Origin: F1-60-MAGs149 sp037133755
GTDB lineage: Bacteria > Actinomycetota > Thermoleophilia > Gaiellales > F1-60-MAGs149
Direction of reading: 5' to 3'
Assembly: GCA_037133755.1 (NCBI GenBank)
Contig: JBAXNN010000017.1
Coordinates: 1 to 45,851 of the forward strand
Length of the DNA stretch: 45,851 bases
Part shown: positions 1 to 6,114 of the stretch, in pieces
How the letters are laid out: every line of letters begins with the position of its first letter
Numbering within the stretch: position 1 is the first letter of the stretch
The notes under the pieces: generated by a model
Databases searched by the model: none
Told to the model about the DNA's origin: nothing
The model's input: the letters and a program-made list of their open reading frames with translations, nothing else
Program-made: the position numbers and the translations under genes

Positions 1-410
1 CACATCAGCGACAGCAGAACCGTGGCTCCGGCGATGACGGCGGTGTAGATGACCAGCGCGGTCATGTCGTTCGGATTGCGCGAATACGTCGTGGTCGCGA
101 ACGGCACGAGGCAGATCACGGCGAGAAAGGCGAAGTTGAGTACGACGAAATTCATCTGCAGCGTCGACGGCAGTCCGGCGAAGAGCCGGTGGTGGACGAG
201 CCAGAAGCGTGCGATCAGAAAGAAGCTCAGTGCGAAGAGGCCGATGGCGCCCAGCGTCTGTGCGTCGAACGCCTGCAGGAGGGACTCGCCGGCCTGGGGG
301 GCGGGCGCGTCAATGCCGAGGGCCAGCAGCGTGATTGCGACGGCCATGATGCCGTCGGAGATCCCCTCGAGGCGACCCCGCCGGATACCGCCTGTCTCAG
401 GTTCGTCCAC
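1..410 (-). CDS. TMEM175/DUF1211-type potassium channel, C-terminus cut off by window edge
   Basis: The minus-strand reading frame starts at GTG (408-410) and runs off the left edge after about 136 residues. Near residue 13 it has R-L-E-G-I-S-D-G-I-M-A-V-A-I-T-L-L, which is the first-helix signature of the TMEM175/DUF1211 family (usually RxxxFSDGVxAIAITLL; here Ile replaces Phe). Further hydrophobic helices follow, with F-W-L-V-H-H-R between them, also typical of the family. Bacterial members form tetrameric potassium-selective channels in the cytoplasmic membrane and are about 200 residues long, so roughly a third is missing. The GTG was chosen because the family motif begins about 12 residues later; no clear ribosome binding site is visible. 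Confidence 0.8.
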   Translation of the reverse strand, partial: MDEPETGGIRRGRLEGISDGIMAVAITLLALGIDAPAPQAGESLLQAFDAQTLGAIGLFALSFFLIARFWLVHHRLFAGLPSTLQMNFVVLNFAFLAVICLVPFATTTYSRNPNDMTALVIYTAVIAGATVLLSLM

Positions 411-460
411 GGATGGATGGTGGCACGTCTGGAGGATGCGACTGCCTTGAGGCCGTGCGG

Positions 461-496
461 AAAAACGTGGAGCCCGCCGCAGCTGCGACGGGCTCC
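461..496 (-). terminator. Rho-independent terminator of tRNA-Glu
   Basis: Read on the minus strand, a 12-base-pair stem (485-496 with 469-480, one G-T wobble) encloses the loop AGCT and is followed by a run of five T (461-465). It lies 5 bases past the 3' end of the tRNA, so it should end that transcript. Confidence 0.9.
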
Positions 497-501
497 ATCA
501 G

Positions 502-574
502 TAGCGCATACGGGATTCGAACCCGTGCTACCGCCGTGAGAGGGCGGCGTCCTAGGCCCCTAGACGAATGCGCC
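502..574 (-). tRNA. tRNA-Glu, anticodon CTC
   Basis: The 73-base minus-strand sequence folds as a tRNA. The acceptor stem GGCGCAT pairs with ATGCGCT (one G-T pair), the discriminator is A, the anticodon arm is CCGCC-CTCTCAC-GGCGG giving anticodon CTC, and the T loop is GGTTCGAATCC. It reads GAG codons. The 3' CCA is not encoded. A TACACT box at 597-602 on the same strand lies 22 bases upstream and is a plausible -10 element. Confidence 0.95.
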
Positions 575-631
575 AGGTGCTCTCGCGAGCAGCGGCAGTG
601 TAGCCAGAACCGGTCGTGCCCTGCGTCGCCG

Positions 632-961
632 CTACCAGTTGGTCGGCGGCGTGGTCTCCGACAGCCGCGTCCAGAAGGCGTGGTGCTCCTCGGCCGCTTC
701 GACCAGGCGTGAGTGCCAGACGTCTTTGTCGACCGAGACAGGGCCGTCGCCCATTTCGTTGCCGGACAGGCAGATCCAATGGCCCGGATGCTCGCGCATG
801 AACAGCAGCAGGCCGACGTCGCCTTCGAAGAGGTCGGCGATGGCAATTGCCTCTGTGTCCGTCAGCGCCGTGCCCGTTGGCGGTGCGAGCGCGATGATGC
901 CGTCGCGGACGGCACGTACCCGATCCGCGTTGGGGAAGAGAGCTCCGGGAATCACGCCCAT
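632..961 (-). CDS. Small acidic hypothetical protein (109 aa)
   Basis: I do not recognise this family. The product is soluble, acidic and has no signal peptide or membrane segment. It contains G-H-W-I-C-L-S-G-N-E-M-G-D-G-P-V-S-V-D and ends T-P-P-T-N-W. The ATG at 961 was chosen because a GATACT box ends exactly 6 bases upstream (968-973), matching the leaderless arrangement seen at many genes here, and because codon bias drops upstream of it. It is divergent from the membrane protein at 1013. A longer open frame to 1636 exists but runs antisense through that gene. Confidence 0.6.
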   Translation of the reverse strand: MGVIPGALFPNADRVRAVRDGIIALAPPTGTALTDTEAIAIADLFEGDVGLLLFMREHPGHWICLSGNEMGDGPVSVDKDVWHSRLVEAAEEHHAFWTRLSETTPPTNW

Positions 962-967
962 AGCCAG

Positions 968-973
968 AGTATC
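968..973 (-). promoter_or_regulatory. -10 box GATACT, leaderless start
   Basis: On the minus strand GATACT is followed by 6 bases and then the ATG at 961. This is a relaxed form of the TANNNT-plus-6 pattern found at other genes here. I see no clear -35 box. Confidence 0.5.
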
Positions 974-1000
974 GCCCCACTGCCGCTCGCAGCCGATCGC

Positions 1001-1006
1001 TAGGAT
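1001..1006 (+). promoter_or_regulatory. -10 box TAGGAT, leaderless start
   Basis: TAGGAT ends 6 bases before the GTG at 1013, so transcription would start at or next to the start codon. Confidence 0.6.
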
Positions 1007-1012
1007 GGAAGC

Positions 1013-1744
1013 GTGTCCTTTCTGATCATCGCGGCAGTGCTCGTTCTCGCCCTGATCGTGCATCGCGAAGTCTGGCCCGCCTACTGGGTGAAAGGCGCTT
1101 GGCGTTCGTTTACGGCGTACGTCGTGACAGCGCCGGCGTCGTTCCTTTACGTGTTGGTGATTGGCGTCACGACGTCGGTGCTCCTGTCTTCGGGAGACGC
1201 GCTCTCCAACCAGTTGCTTGTGACGCGCTCGTCGACGCTTCAGGTGCTGTTCCAGCATCCCGGCGTCGGGTTCGTGCAGAGCGCCTTCTGGGTCGCGACG
1301 CCGATCGAGTTTCCCCTCGCGATCGTGTACGCCACGCTGCTCGCGCCCGTCGAGCGTTGGCTTGGTTCGTTCCGTTGGATCCTGATCGCGGTGATCGGAC
1401 ACGTGGGCGCGACGCTCTTGGTGGCGGTTCTGATCTGGGTGATGGTCAAAGGTGGTTGGGTTGGGGACGATGCGCTGCGCGGGGTGGACGTCGGTGTTTC
1501 GTACGTCTTCGGCGCGGTGGCGGGCGTCTTCACGTATCTCCTGCATGGTCGACTGCGGTGGCTGTACCCGTCGATGCTGATCGGCCTGTTCATGGTCGTA
1601 CTGATCGTGGTGCCGAACTTCACCGCGGTCGGGCACGTGCTCGCGATCCTGATCGGGCTCGGGCTGGGCTGGCTCCTGCGTGACCGCGTCCCGCGGCCCG
1701 ACCCGCTCACACCGCTCTACCCGCGCCCGCTCTGGCGCCCGTAG
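1013..1744 (+). CDS. Polytopic membrane protein, rhomboid-like (243 aa)
   Basis: The product has about six hydrophobic helices. A loop-helix segment near residue 157 reads D-V-G-V-S-Y-V-F-G-A-V-A-G, and a late helix near residue 208 begins G-H-V-L-A-I-L-I-G-L-G-L-G. This pairing resembles the Gly-x-Ser and His-bearing helices of rhomboid-type intramembrane serine proteases, with Tyr in place of the second Gly of GxSG. Similar divergent rhomboid-like proteins occur in actinobacteria, but proteolytic activity is only a suggestion. The GTG start is supported by the TAGGAT box 6 bases upstream. The last residues are proline- and arginine-rich and cytoplasmic. Confidence 0.6.
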   Translation: MSFLIIAAVLVLALIVHREVWPAYWVKGAWRSFTAYVVTAPASFLYVLVIGVTTSVLLSSGDALSNQLLVTRSSTLQVLFQHPGVGFVQSAFWVATPIEFPLAIVYATLLAPVERWLGSFRWILIAVIGHVGATLLVAVLIWVMVKGGWVGDDALRGVDVGVSYVFGAVAGVFTYLLHGRLRWLYPSMLIGLFMVVLIVVPNFTAVGHVLAILIGLGLGWLLRDRVPRPDPLTPLYPRPLWRP

Positions 1745-1812
1745 TTGGCGCGGAGCGCTGTGGGCACTGCCGCACCTGAGTGCGGAGGGCGAGCTGATCG
1801 CGCTCTACGGCG

Positions 1813-1830
1813 TGTCGCGTCGTCGCGACA
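1813..1830. terminator. Hairpin between convergent genes
   Basis: TGTCGCG and CGCGACA form a perfect 7-base-pair stem around TCGT. It sits between two convergent coding regions and could end transcripts from both sides. There is no T run. Confidence 0.45.
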
Positions 1831-1838
1831 GCTGAGTC

Positions 1839-3317
1839 TCAGCTGGGCGACGCGGGGTTCTTGAAGCACCCCGCGACGCCACCCTTCGTAAACGTTGCGG
1901 TCGTGCACTGGACGCCGCTGGGGTAGTACGGCCCCATGGTGCTCTGGGCAGACGCCTGGTTCGAGTTCTGAGCGTTCATGACGGACTGGGTGAAGGTGGG
2001 GGCGGCCAGCATGTTGCGGATCGCGATCACCTCTTCAGCGGTCGTGTTGGTTGGCGAGGTCGGCAGCCAGCCGACTTTGGCCTTGCTGCCGAGCGTCGAC
2101 ACCGGCCGGTCCTTGAGAGACGAGATCACGACGGTGGCGGTGCCATTGACGAGCGGCATGTCCTGGTCGGCCGTGCAGCCCATGATGGGGCCCACGGTGA
2201 CGACCGGGTACGGCACGGCATAGACGTAGTTGCAGAACGACCAGTACCGCAGGTTGATGCCTGACGCGGGCCAGACGCCCGGTCCGTTGCCGTAAGCCGT
2301 GGCGCTCTTCGGCATCTTCGCTTTGACGACGGTGACGTACCCATCGGCGGGCTGGTAGCGCGCGGCGACATAGCCCGAATCGCTGTTCGGGAACGGTGTG
2401 GTGGAGCCGCCCGCCTTGCAGAACACCAGCGAGGCACTGCACGCGCCCGACGTGGTTGACGGCGTGCCGACCTTACCCGCCAGAGCCTGGGTGAGCATCT
2501 TGGAGATCGCTGCCTTGGTTACCTGGGTCTTCATGGACGGCGTCGTCTGCGCGCTGGCGCACTGCTTGAGCGTCGTGACCTTGGCGCCGTTGTCGGTGGA
2601 GATGGTCATCGTCGGCAGCGGGATCGCATTGGCATCGTTGTTGGCCGGCAGGTAGACGCGCATGGTCACGAAGCCCGTGACGGCGGGTATGCCCTTGAGG
2701 AGCGGCGTGGAGGGCGTCGACGGCATCAGTGGAATCGCGTTCGCCATGCCCGACGTCACACCGTTCATCAGCGTGACGCTATACGTGCCAGCCGCTGCGC
2801 CCGCGGTGACCCACGGGTTCTGCGTGCCCGGATCCGGCACCATCTGGTAGTCGGTGAGCGACGAGGGAATGCCGTTGGTCGTGAAGTCCTGGCCGGCGCT
2901 GTTGTAGACGACGAACGAGAAGAAACGAGCGGTTGGAAACGTGCCTTTGAGCGTGATGGTCATGCCCTCTTGGGCGATGAAAGGCGTCGTCCAGTAGGTG
3001 GCGTTCGAGTCCGGATACGCGACATTTGCCTTCACGGGCGTACTCTCGACCGGCCAGGCGCACGTAATGGGTTGCGTGACTCCACCGCTCGTGATCGGGC
3101 GAGCGATTGAGGCCGCGGTCTGCGCGGCCTGCACGGCCTGTGCGACTGCCCCTGTGGGACGGCTCGGGACGGTCGTCGACTGTGGCGCCGTCACGATGTC
3201 GGTGAGGGTTGGCCGAGCTCCGGAGGTGGCGGGCAGGAAGGCGGCAACGGTGGCCATGGTGGCGGCGGCGACGGCGATAACCGAGATGAGGATGACGTGG
3301 TGGCGAGACGGGCGCAT
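1839..3317 (-). CDS. Exported protein of unknown function (492 aa)
   Basis: The N-terminus (M-R-P-S-R-H-H followed by a hydrophobic stretch to about residue 30) is a signal peptide or signal anchor. A Ser/Thr/Ala-rich linker follows to about residue 80. The first globular part has Y-W-T-T-P-F and T-F-P-T-A-R-F-F-S-F-V-V-Y-N-S, reminiscent of the beta-sandwich in DUF1214/DUF1254-type exported proteins; that link is tentative. The second half has several cysteines, which suggests disulfides outside the cell. The ATG at 3317 is supported by a -35/-10 pair placed for a leaderless transcript (3324-3352). The gene stands alone, behind an unusually AT-rich promoter. Confidence 0.75.
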   Translation of the reverse strand: MRPSRHHVILISVIAVAAATMATVAAFLPATSGARPTLTDIVTAPQSTTVPSRPTGAVAQAVQAAQTAASIARPITSGGVTQPITCAWPVESTPVKANVAYPDSNATYWTTPFIAQEGMTITLKGTFPTARFFSFVVYNSAGQDFTTNGIPSSLTDYQMVPDPGTQNPWVTAGAAAGTYSVTLMNGVTSGMANAIPLMPSTPSTPLLKGIPAVTGFVTMRVYLPANNDANAIPLPTMTISTDNGAKVTTLKQCASAQTTPSMKTQVTKAAISKMLTQALAGKVGTPSTTSGACSASLVFCKAGGSTTPFPNSDSGYVAARYQPADGYVTVVKAKMPKSATAYGNGPGVWPASGINLRYWSFCNYVYAVPYPVVTVGPIMGCTADQDMPLVNGTATVVISSLKDRPVSTLGSKAKVGWLPTSPTNTTAEEVIAIRNMLAAPTFTQSVMNAQNSNQASAQSTMGPYYPSGVQCTTATFTKGGVAGCFKNPASPS

Positions 3318-3323
3318 GCATCA

Positions 3324-3352
3324 ACTATTGCACGAGGTCGCACTCAAATCAA
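3324..3352 (-). promoter_or_regulatory. Promoter of the exported-protein gene
   Basis: On the minus strand TTGATT (3347-3352) is followed by 17 bases, AATAGT (3324-3329), 6 bases and the ATG at 3317. It fits a sigma-A promoter whose transcript starts at the ATG. Confidence 0.55.
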
Positions 3353-3385
3353 ACATCTGAACTCAAAATTAGCACTTAAGTCAAA
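3343..3385 (-). repeat. Three imperfect 11-base direct repeats in an AT-rich promoter
   Basis: Read on the minus strand, TTTGACTTAAG (3375-3385), TTTGAGTTCAG (3357-3367) and TTTGATTTGAG (3343-3353) share the form TTTGA-N-TT-N-AG. The last copy overlaps the -35 box. About 80 bases here are far richer in A and T than anything else in the window. They look like operator sites for a repressor or activator. Confidence 0.45.
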
Positions 3386-3424
3386 TATTAAATACGGTCG
3401 CCTGCCTCGTCGGGGCGATGCCTC

Positions 3425-4291
3425 CTAACTGAGCACAAGCGCGATTGTGCCGATCAGGATCACGGCCATGCCAAGTGCGTCGCGGCGGCTGATCCGCTCA
3501 CGCAGCAGCAGAAGTGCGAAGACGGCAGCGAAGATCAGGCTCAGCTTGTCGACGGGCAGGACGATGCTGACGGGGCCCTCCTGCAGAGCGCGAAAGAAGC
3601 AGAGCCATGACGCACCCGTGGCAAGACCGCTGAGCACGAGGTAGAGCCAGTTTTGGCGCGAGAGGACAGCGAATGCCCGCCGCTCGCCGGTCACGCCGAC
3701 GAGCACTCCCGCCATGACCAGCACGATGATCGTGCGGATCGCCGTCGCCAGACTCGAGTCAACGGCATGCAGGCCCTCCTTGGCCAGCAGCGTGGTCGCC
3801 ACCGCGAATCCCATGGCCAGCACGGCCCACACGAGCCACAGGCGAGACGCACCCGTGGCCTCGTCATCGCGCTGCTGCCAGACGATCACGTAGGTGCCAA
3901 CCGCGATTACCGCGAGTCCCGCCAGTTTGAGCCACACGTGCTGCGTCTCACCGAACAGGACGATCGAGATGAGGGCGGTGAAGATCAGGCTCGAGCGGTC
4001 GATCGCGACGACGGGCGTCACTCGGCCGACCTGCAGGGCCTTGAAGTAGAAGAGCCACGAGGCGCCCGTCGCGAGCCCCGACACGATCAGAAAGTTCAGC
4101 GTGCGCTGGTCGAGAGAACCGAGCTCGGCCTGCGTGCCTGTCGCGAAGACGATCAGCCACGCCAGAACGAGCACCACGGCGGTGCGAATTGCGGTGGCAA
4201 GGCTGGTGGGCACCCCCTGCAGACCGACCTTGGCCAGCACGGCCACGAGTCCGGCGGTGGCGGCCGAGGCGACTGCGAAGAGCAACCACAT
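3425..4291 (-). CDS. EamA/DMT-family transporter (288 aa)
   Basis: About ten transmembrane helices fall in two tandem EamA repeats. The repeats share the near-identical motif G-L-A-T-G-A-S-W-L followed by FYFKALQ in the first and CFFRALQ in the second, then a Val-Thr-Pro or Val-Ser-Ile helix and a D-R/K-S/L-S-L-I-F segment. Such proteins export metabolites or amino acids through the cytoplasmic membrane; the substrate cannot be told. The ATG at 4291 was chosen because GGAGG lies 9 bases upstream and the first helix starts at once. The open frame continues upstream through the tRNA and antisense to lgt, which is not coding. Confidence 0.9.
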   Translation of the reverse strand: MWLLFAVASAATAGLVAVLAKVGLQGVPTSLATAIRTAVVLVLAWLIVFATGTQAELGSLDQRTLNFLIVSGLATGASWLFYFKALQVGRVTPVVAIDRSSLIFTALISIVLFGETQHVWLKLAGLAVIAVGTYVIVWQQRDDEATGASRLWLVWAVLAMGFAVATTLLAKEGLHAVDSSLATAIRTIIVLVMAGVLVGVTGERRAFAVLSRQNWLYLVLSGLATGASWLCFFRALQEGPVSIVLPVDKLSLIFAAVFALLLLRERISRRDALGMAVILIGTIALVLS

Positions 4292-4336
4292 TCGTACAGA
4301 CCTCCGCAGGATGACGATGGCATCGGTGAGAAAGGA

Positions 4337-4369
4337 CAGAGGCCGGCTCGCTGGGCGAGCCGGCCTCTG
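4337..4369 (-). terminator. Rho-independent terminator of tRNA-Gln
   Basis: A perfect 14-base-pair stem (4356-4369 with 4337-4350 on the minus strand) has the loop CCCAG and is followed on the minus strand by TCCTTTCTC. It lies 17 bases past the tRNA 3' end. Confidence 0.85.
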
Positions 4370-4386
4370 CGTGCGTCCTACCGAGG

Positions 4387-4457
4387 CTGGGGGACAGGGA
4401 CTCGAACCCCGATTAACCGGACCAGAACCGGTCGTCCTGCCATTAGACGATCCCCCA
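4387..4457 (-). tRNA. tRNA-Gln, anticodon CTG
   Basis: The 71-base minus-strand sequence has the acceptor stem TGGGGGA with TCCCCCA, discriminator G, anticodon arm ACCGG-TTCTGGT-CCGGT giving CTG, and T arm CGGGGTTCGAGTCCCTG. The U1-A72 pair is typical of bacterial tRNA-Gln. It reads CAG codons. CCA is not encoded. A TAGGAT box on the same strand (4470-4475) ends 12 bases upstream. Confidence 0.95.
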
Positions 4458-4507
4458 ACGGCGAGCGCCATCCTAGCAATCCGCGCGGGAACGGGCCCCC
4501 ATCCTCG

Positions 4508-4513
4508 TAGTCT
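4508..4513 (+). promoter_or_regulatory. -10 box TAGTCT, leaderless start of lgt
   Basis: TAGTCT is followed by 6 bases and the GTG at 4520. An in-frame GTG at 4514 directly abuts the box and would lie upstream of the expected transcript start, so 4520 is preferred. Confidence 0.6.
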
Positions 4514-4519
4514 GTGTCC

Positions 4520-5308
4520 GTGCCTGCGTCTCCCGGTGAAGCCCTCGACCTCGGGTCGTTGCATATCCAGCTGTACGGCGTGTGCGTCCTGCTCGGCTTC
4601 TTCGTGTGGGTCCTGGTCACCGCCCGGCTCTGGCAGCGGGGTGGCGGCGACGCAATCGAGGCGGCCTGGGCCTGTCTTCTCGCCGCGCCCGTGGCGTTCA
4701 TCGGCGCGCGCCTGTACCACGTGATCACGGCGCACGGTGTCTACCAAGCCGACCCGACCGGCATCTTCGATGTCGCCCACGGTGGGCTCAGCATCTTTGG
4801 TGCGGTTGCCGGTGGGCTCCTCGCACTGGTTGTCTACGCCAACCTGCGCGGCTGGCCGATCGCCACGTTTCTCGACTGCGCCGTCGTCGGACTGCCGCTG
4901 GCCCAGGCCCTTGGACGGTGGGGCAACTACTTCAACCAGGAGTTGTTCGGGTGGCCGACGAGCCTCCCGTGGGGGCTCCACGTCGATGAGGCCTTTCGTC
5001 CGTACGGCTACGCCACGTACGACCAGTTCCAGCCGGTGTTCCTCTACGAATCGCTGCTCGACATCGGCATCTTCCTCGCGTTGGGGTTCCTCTGGAAGCC
5101 GCTGCATGAGCGTTTCCGGGCCGGCTGCATCGTCGGTGCCTATCTGGTGCTGTACGGCCTCGTCCGCGTGCTGATGGAGACGCTGCGCATCGAGCCGGCC
5201 CTCGAGATCGGGCCCTTCCGCGTCAATCTGGTCGTGTCCGTGCTGATTCTGCTGACCGGCGTGCTCGTGCTGGTCATGTCCGATCGCCGCCGGCCTCAAA
5301 GGCTGTGA
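4520..5308 (+). CDS. lgt: Prolipoprotein diacylglyceryl transferase
   Basis: Lgt moves a diacylglyceryl group from phosphatidylglycerol to the lipobox cysteine of prolipoproteins in the cytoplasmic membrane. The 262-residue product has seven hydrophobic helices. It carries the family signature G-R-W-G-N-Y-F-N-Q-E-L-F-G near residue 130, the H-G-G-L-S-I-F-G segment near residue 90, and R-V-L-M-E-T-L-R before the last helix. The length is normal. The GTG at 4520 is chosen from the -10 box at 4508; a GTG two codons earlier is the alternative. It is divergent from tRNA-Gln and stands as a single gene. Confidence 0.93.
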   Translation: MPASPGEALDLGSLHIQLYGVCVLLGFFVWVLVTARLWQRGGGDAIEAAWACLLAAPVAFIGARLYHVITAHGVYQADPTGIFDVAHGGLSIFGAVAGGLLALVVYANLRGWPIATFLDCAVVGLPLAQALGRWGNYFNQELFGWPTSLPWGLHVDEAFRPYGYATYDQFQPVFLYESLLDIGIFLALGFLWKPLHERFRAGCIVGAYLVLYGLVRVLMETLRIEPALEIGPFRVNLVVSVLILLTGVLVLVMSDRRRPQRL

Positions 5309-5351
5309 AAGCTGCGCGCACTCGCGCGTGGCAAGTGACACAAGCGGGTGC

Positions 5352-5357
5352 TACGTT
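5352..5357 (+). promoter_or_regulatory. -10 box TACGTT, leaderless start of the toxin-antitoxin pair
   Basis: TACGTT ends 6 bases before the ATG at 5364. It suggests a leaderless mRNA for the antitoxin with the toxin translated by coupling. Confidence 0.55.
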
Positions 5358-5363
5358 GATGGC

Positions 5364-5543
5364 ATGAGCGATGAGACCCCGAATGAACAGCGCGAACCCC
5401 GTGGTTCGCAGCCACGCAAGCCGATGCTCAAGCCTGGCGAGACACTGCCGCTATCCGAGATTCTCGACCGCATTCCTTTGGCAGATGAGAATCTCCTGCG
5501 CGATGTGGATGCGGTACTTGCTGGTCGGGACGTCCCGCGCTGA
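5364..5543 (+). CDS. Short putative antitoxin (59 aa) paired with the PIN toxin
   Basis: The product is small and charged. Its last 30 residues (L-K-P-G-E-T-L-P-L-S-E-I-L-D-R-I-P, then D-V-D-A-V-L-A-G-R-D) resemble the toxin-binding tails of Phd/VapB-type antitoxins. No DNA-binding AbrB, ribbon-helix-helix or Phd fold fits in the first 25 residues, which are Glu/Arg/Pro-rich. The stop codon overlaps the apparent start of the toxin, the usual arrangement of type II modules. The ATG is set by the TACGTT box 6 bases upstream. Antitoxin function is inferred from position and the tail; the family is not firmly recognised. Confidence 0.6.
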   Translation: MSDETPNEQREPRGSQPRKPMLKPGETLPLSEILDRIPLADENLLRDVDAVLAGRDVPR

Positions 5544-5920
5544 GAGCTGTTCTCGACACGTCGGTGTTCGTGGCGCGAGAGCAGCGCGGTCTCGTACCTG
5601 ATCGGCAGCTCCGCGGTTGCGTGTCCTCTGTCACGCTTTGCGAGTTGGCTCTCGGAGTCGACATGGCCCCCGATCCTGACGTTCGCGCTGTGCGGAGTCA
5701 CACGCTGATTACTGTTGAGGAAACGTTGGAGGTCTTGGACGTGACGCGAGCCGTTCCGCGTCGCTTCGGGTCCATAATGGGAGCTCAGCGCCGTCGCGGA
5801 CTTCGACCCTCCATGCAGGACACGTTGATCGCCGCCACGGCACTCGAACACGAATTGCCGATCGTTACGCAGGATGTCGATTTCCTTGCGTTCGACAGCC
5901 TCGAGGTGATCCTGGTCTAG
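5540..5920 (+). CDS. vapC: VapC-like PIN-domain ribonuclease toxin, probable CTG start
   Basis: The 126-residue product begins (M)-R-A-V-L-D-T-S-V-F and has the four acidic residues of PIN nucleases: D6, E35 (S-V-T-L-C-E-L), D94 (M-Q-D-T-L-I-A-A-T-A) and D112 (V-T-Q-D-V-D-F). VapC toxins cleave RNA, often tRNA, and are held inactive by the upstream partner. The only ATG/GTG/TTG in this region is the GTG at 5564, which would delete D6. A CTG at 5540 overlaps the antitoxin stop as CTGA and gives the normal N-terminus, so I take it as the start. The stop TAG shares the palindrome CTAG with the convergent gene. Confidence 0.85.
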   Translation: MRAVLDTSVFVAREQRGLVPDRQLRGCVSSVTLCELALGVDMAPDPDVRAVRSHTLITVEETLEVLDVTRAVPRRFGSIMGAQRRRGLRPSMQDTLIAATALEHELPIVTQDVDFLAFDSLEVILV

Positions 5921-6114
5921 CGTCGTGTGTCGCGGCGCCGCGACCAGCGCCGGATCAGCCACAGCACAATCAGGATCAGTAGCGCGATCGCCACGGACTT
6001 CGTGACGATGCCGAGGCCTGAGGGGATCACCCAGTGGCCAATCAGGGCGATAGCGATCACGAGTGCGATCAGGCCGATACGCGTGACAGTCGTCGGCAGG
6101 TGCGGCCGGCTCAC
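5917..6114 (-). CDS. Small two-helix membrane protein (65 aa)
   Basis: The product has two hydrophobic helices (about residues 12-32 and 40-58) and ends W-L-I-R-R-W-S-R-R-R-D-T-R-R, a positive cytoplasmic tail. I do not recognise a family. The GTG start overlaps the stop of the upstream ABC transporter gene as GTGA, so it is the last gene of the exporter operon and may be an accessory subunit. A frame extended to 6135 is possible but overlaps the transporter by more. Confidence 0.55.
   Translation of the reverse strand: MSRPHLPTTVTRIGLIALVIAIALIGHWVIPSGLGIVTKSVAIALLILIVLWLIRRWSRRRDTRR

Noticed and set aside
4292..5341. N-terminal extension of the EamA frame by 350 codons
   Set aside because: It crosses tRNA-Gln, its terminator and the antisense of lgt. 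A GGAGG and ATG at 4291 give a normal-length transporter.
5328..5363. Upstream GTG start for the antitoxin
   Set aside because: It would place the start before the TACGTT box, and the twelve added residues have no antitoxin-like features; ATG 5364 fits the leaderless pattern.
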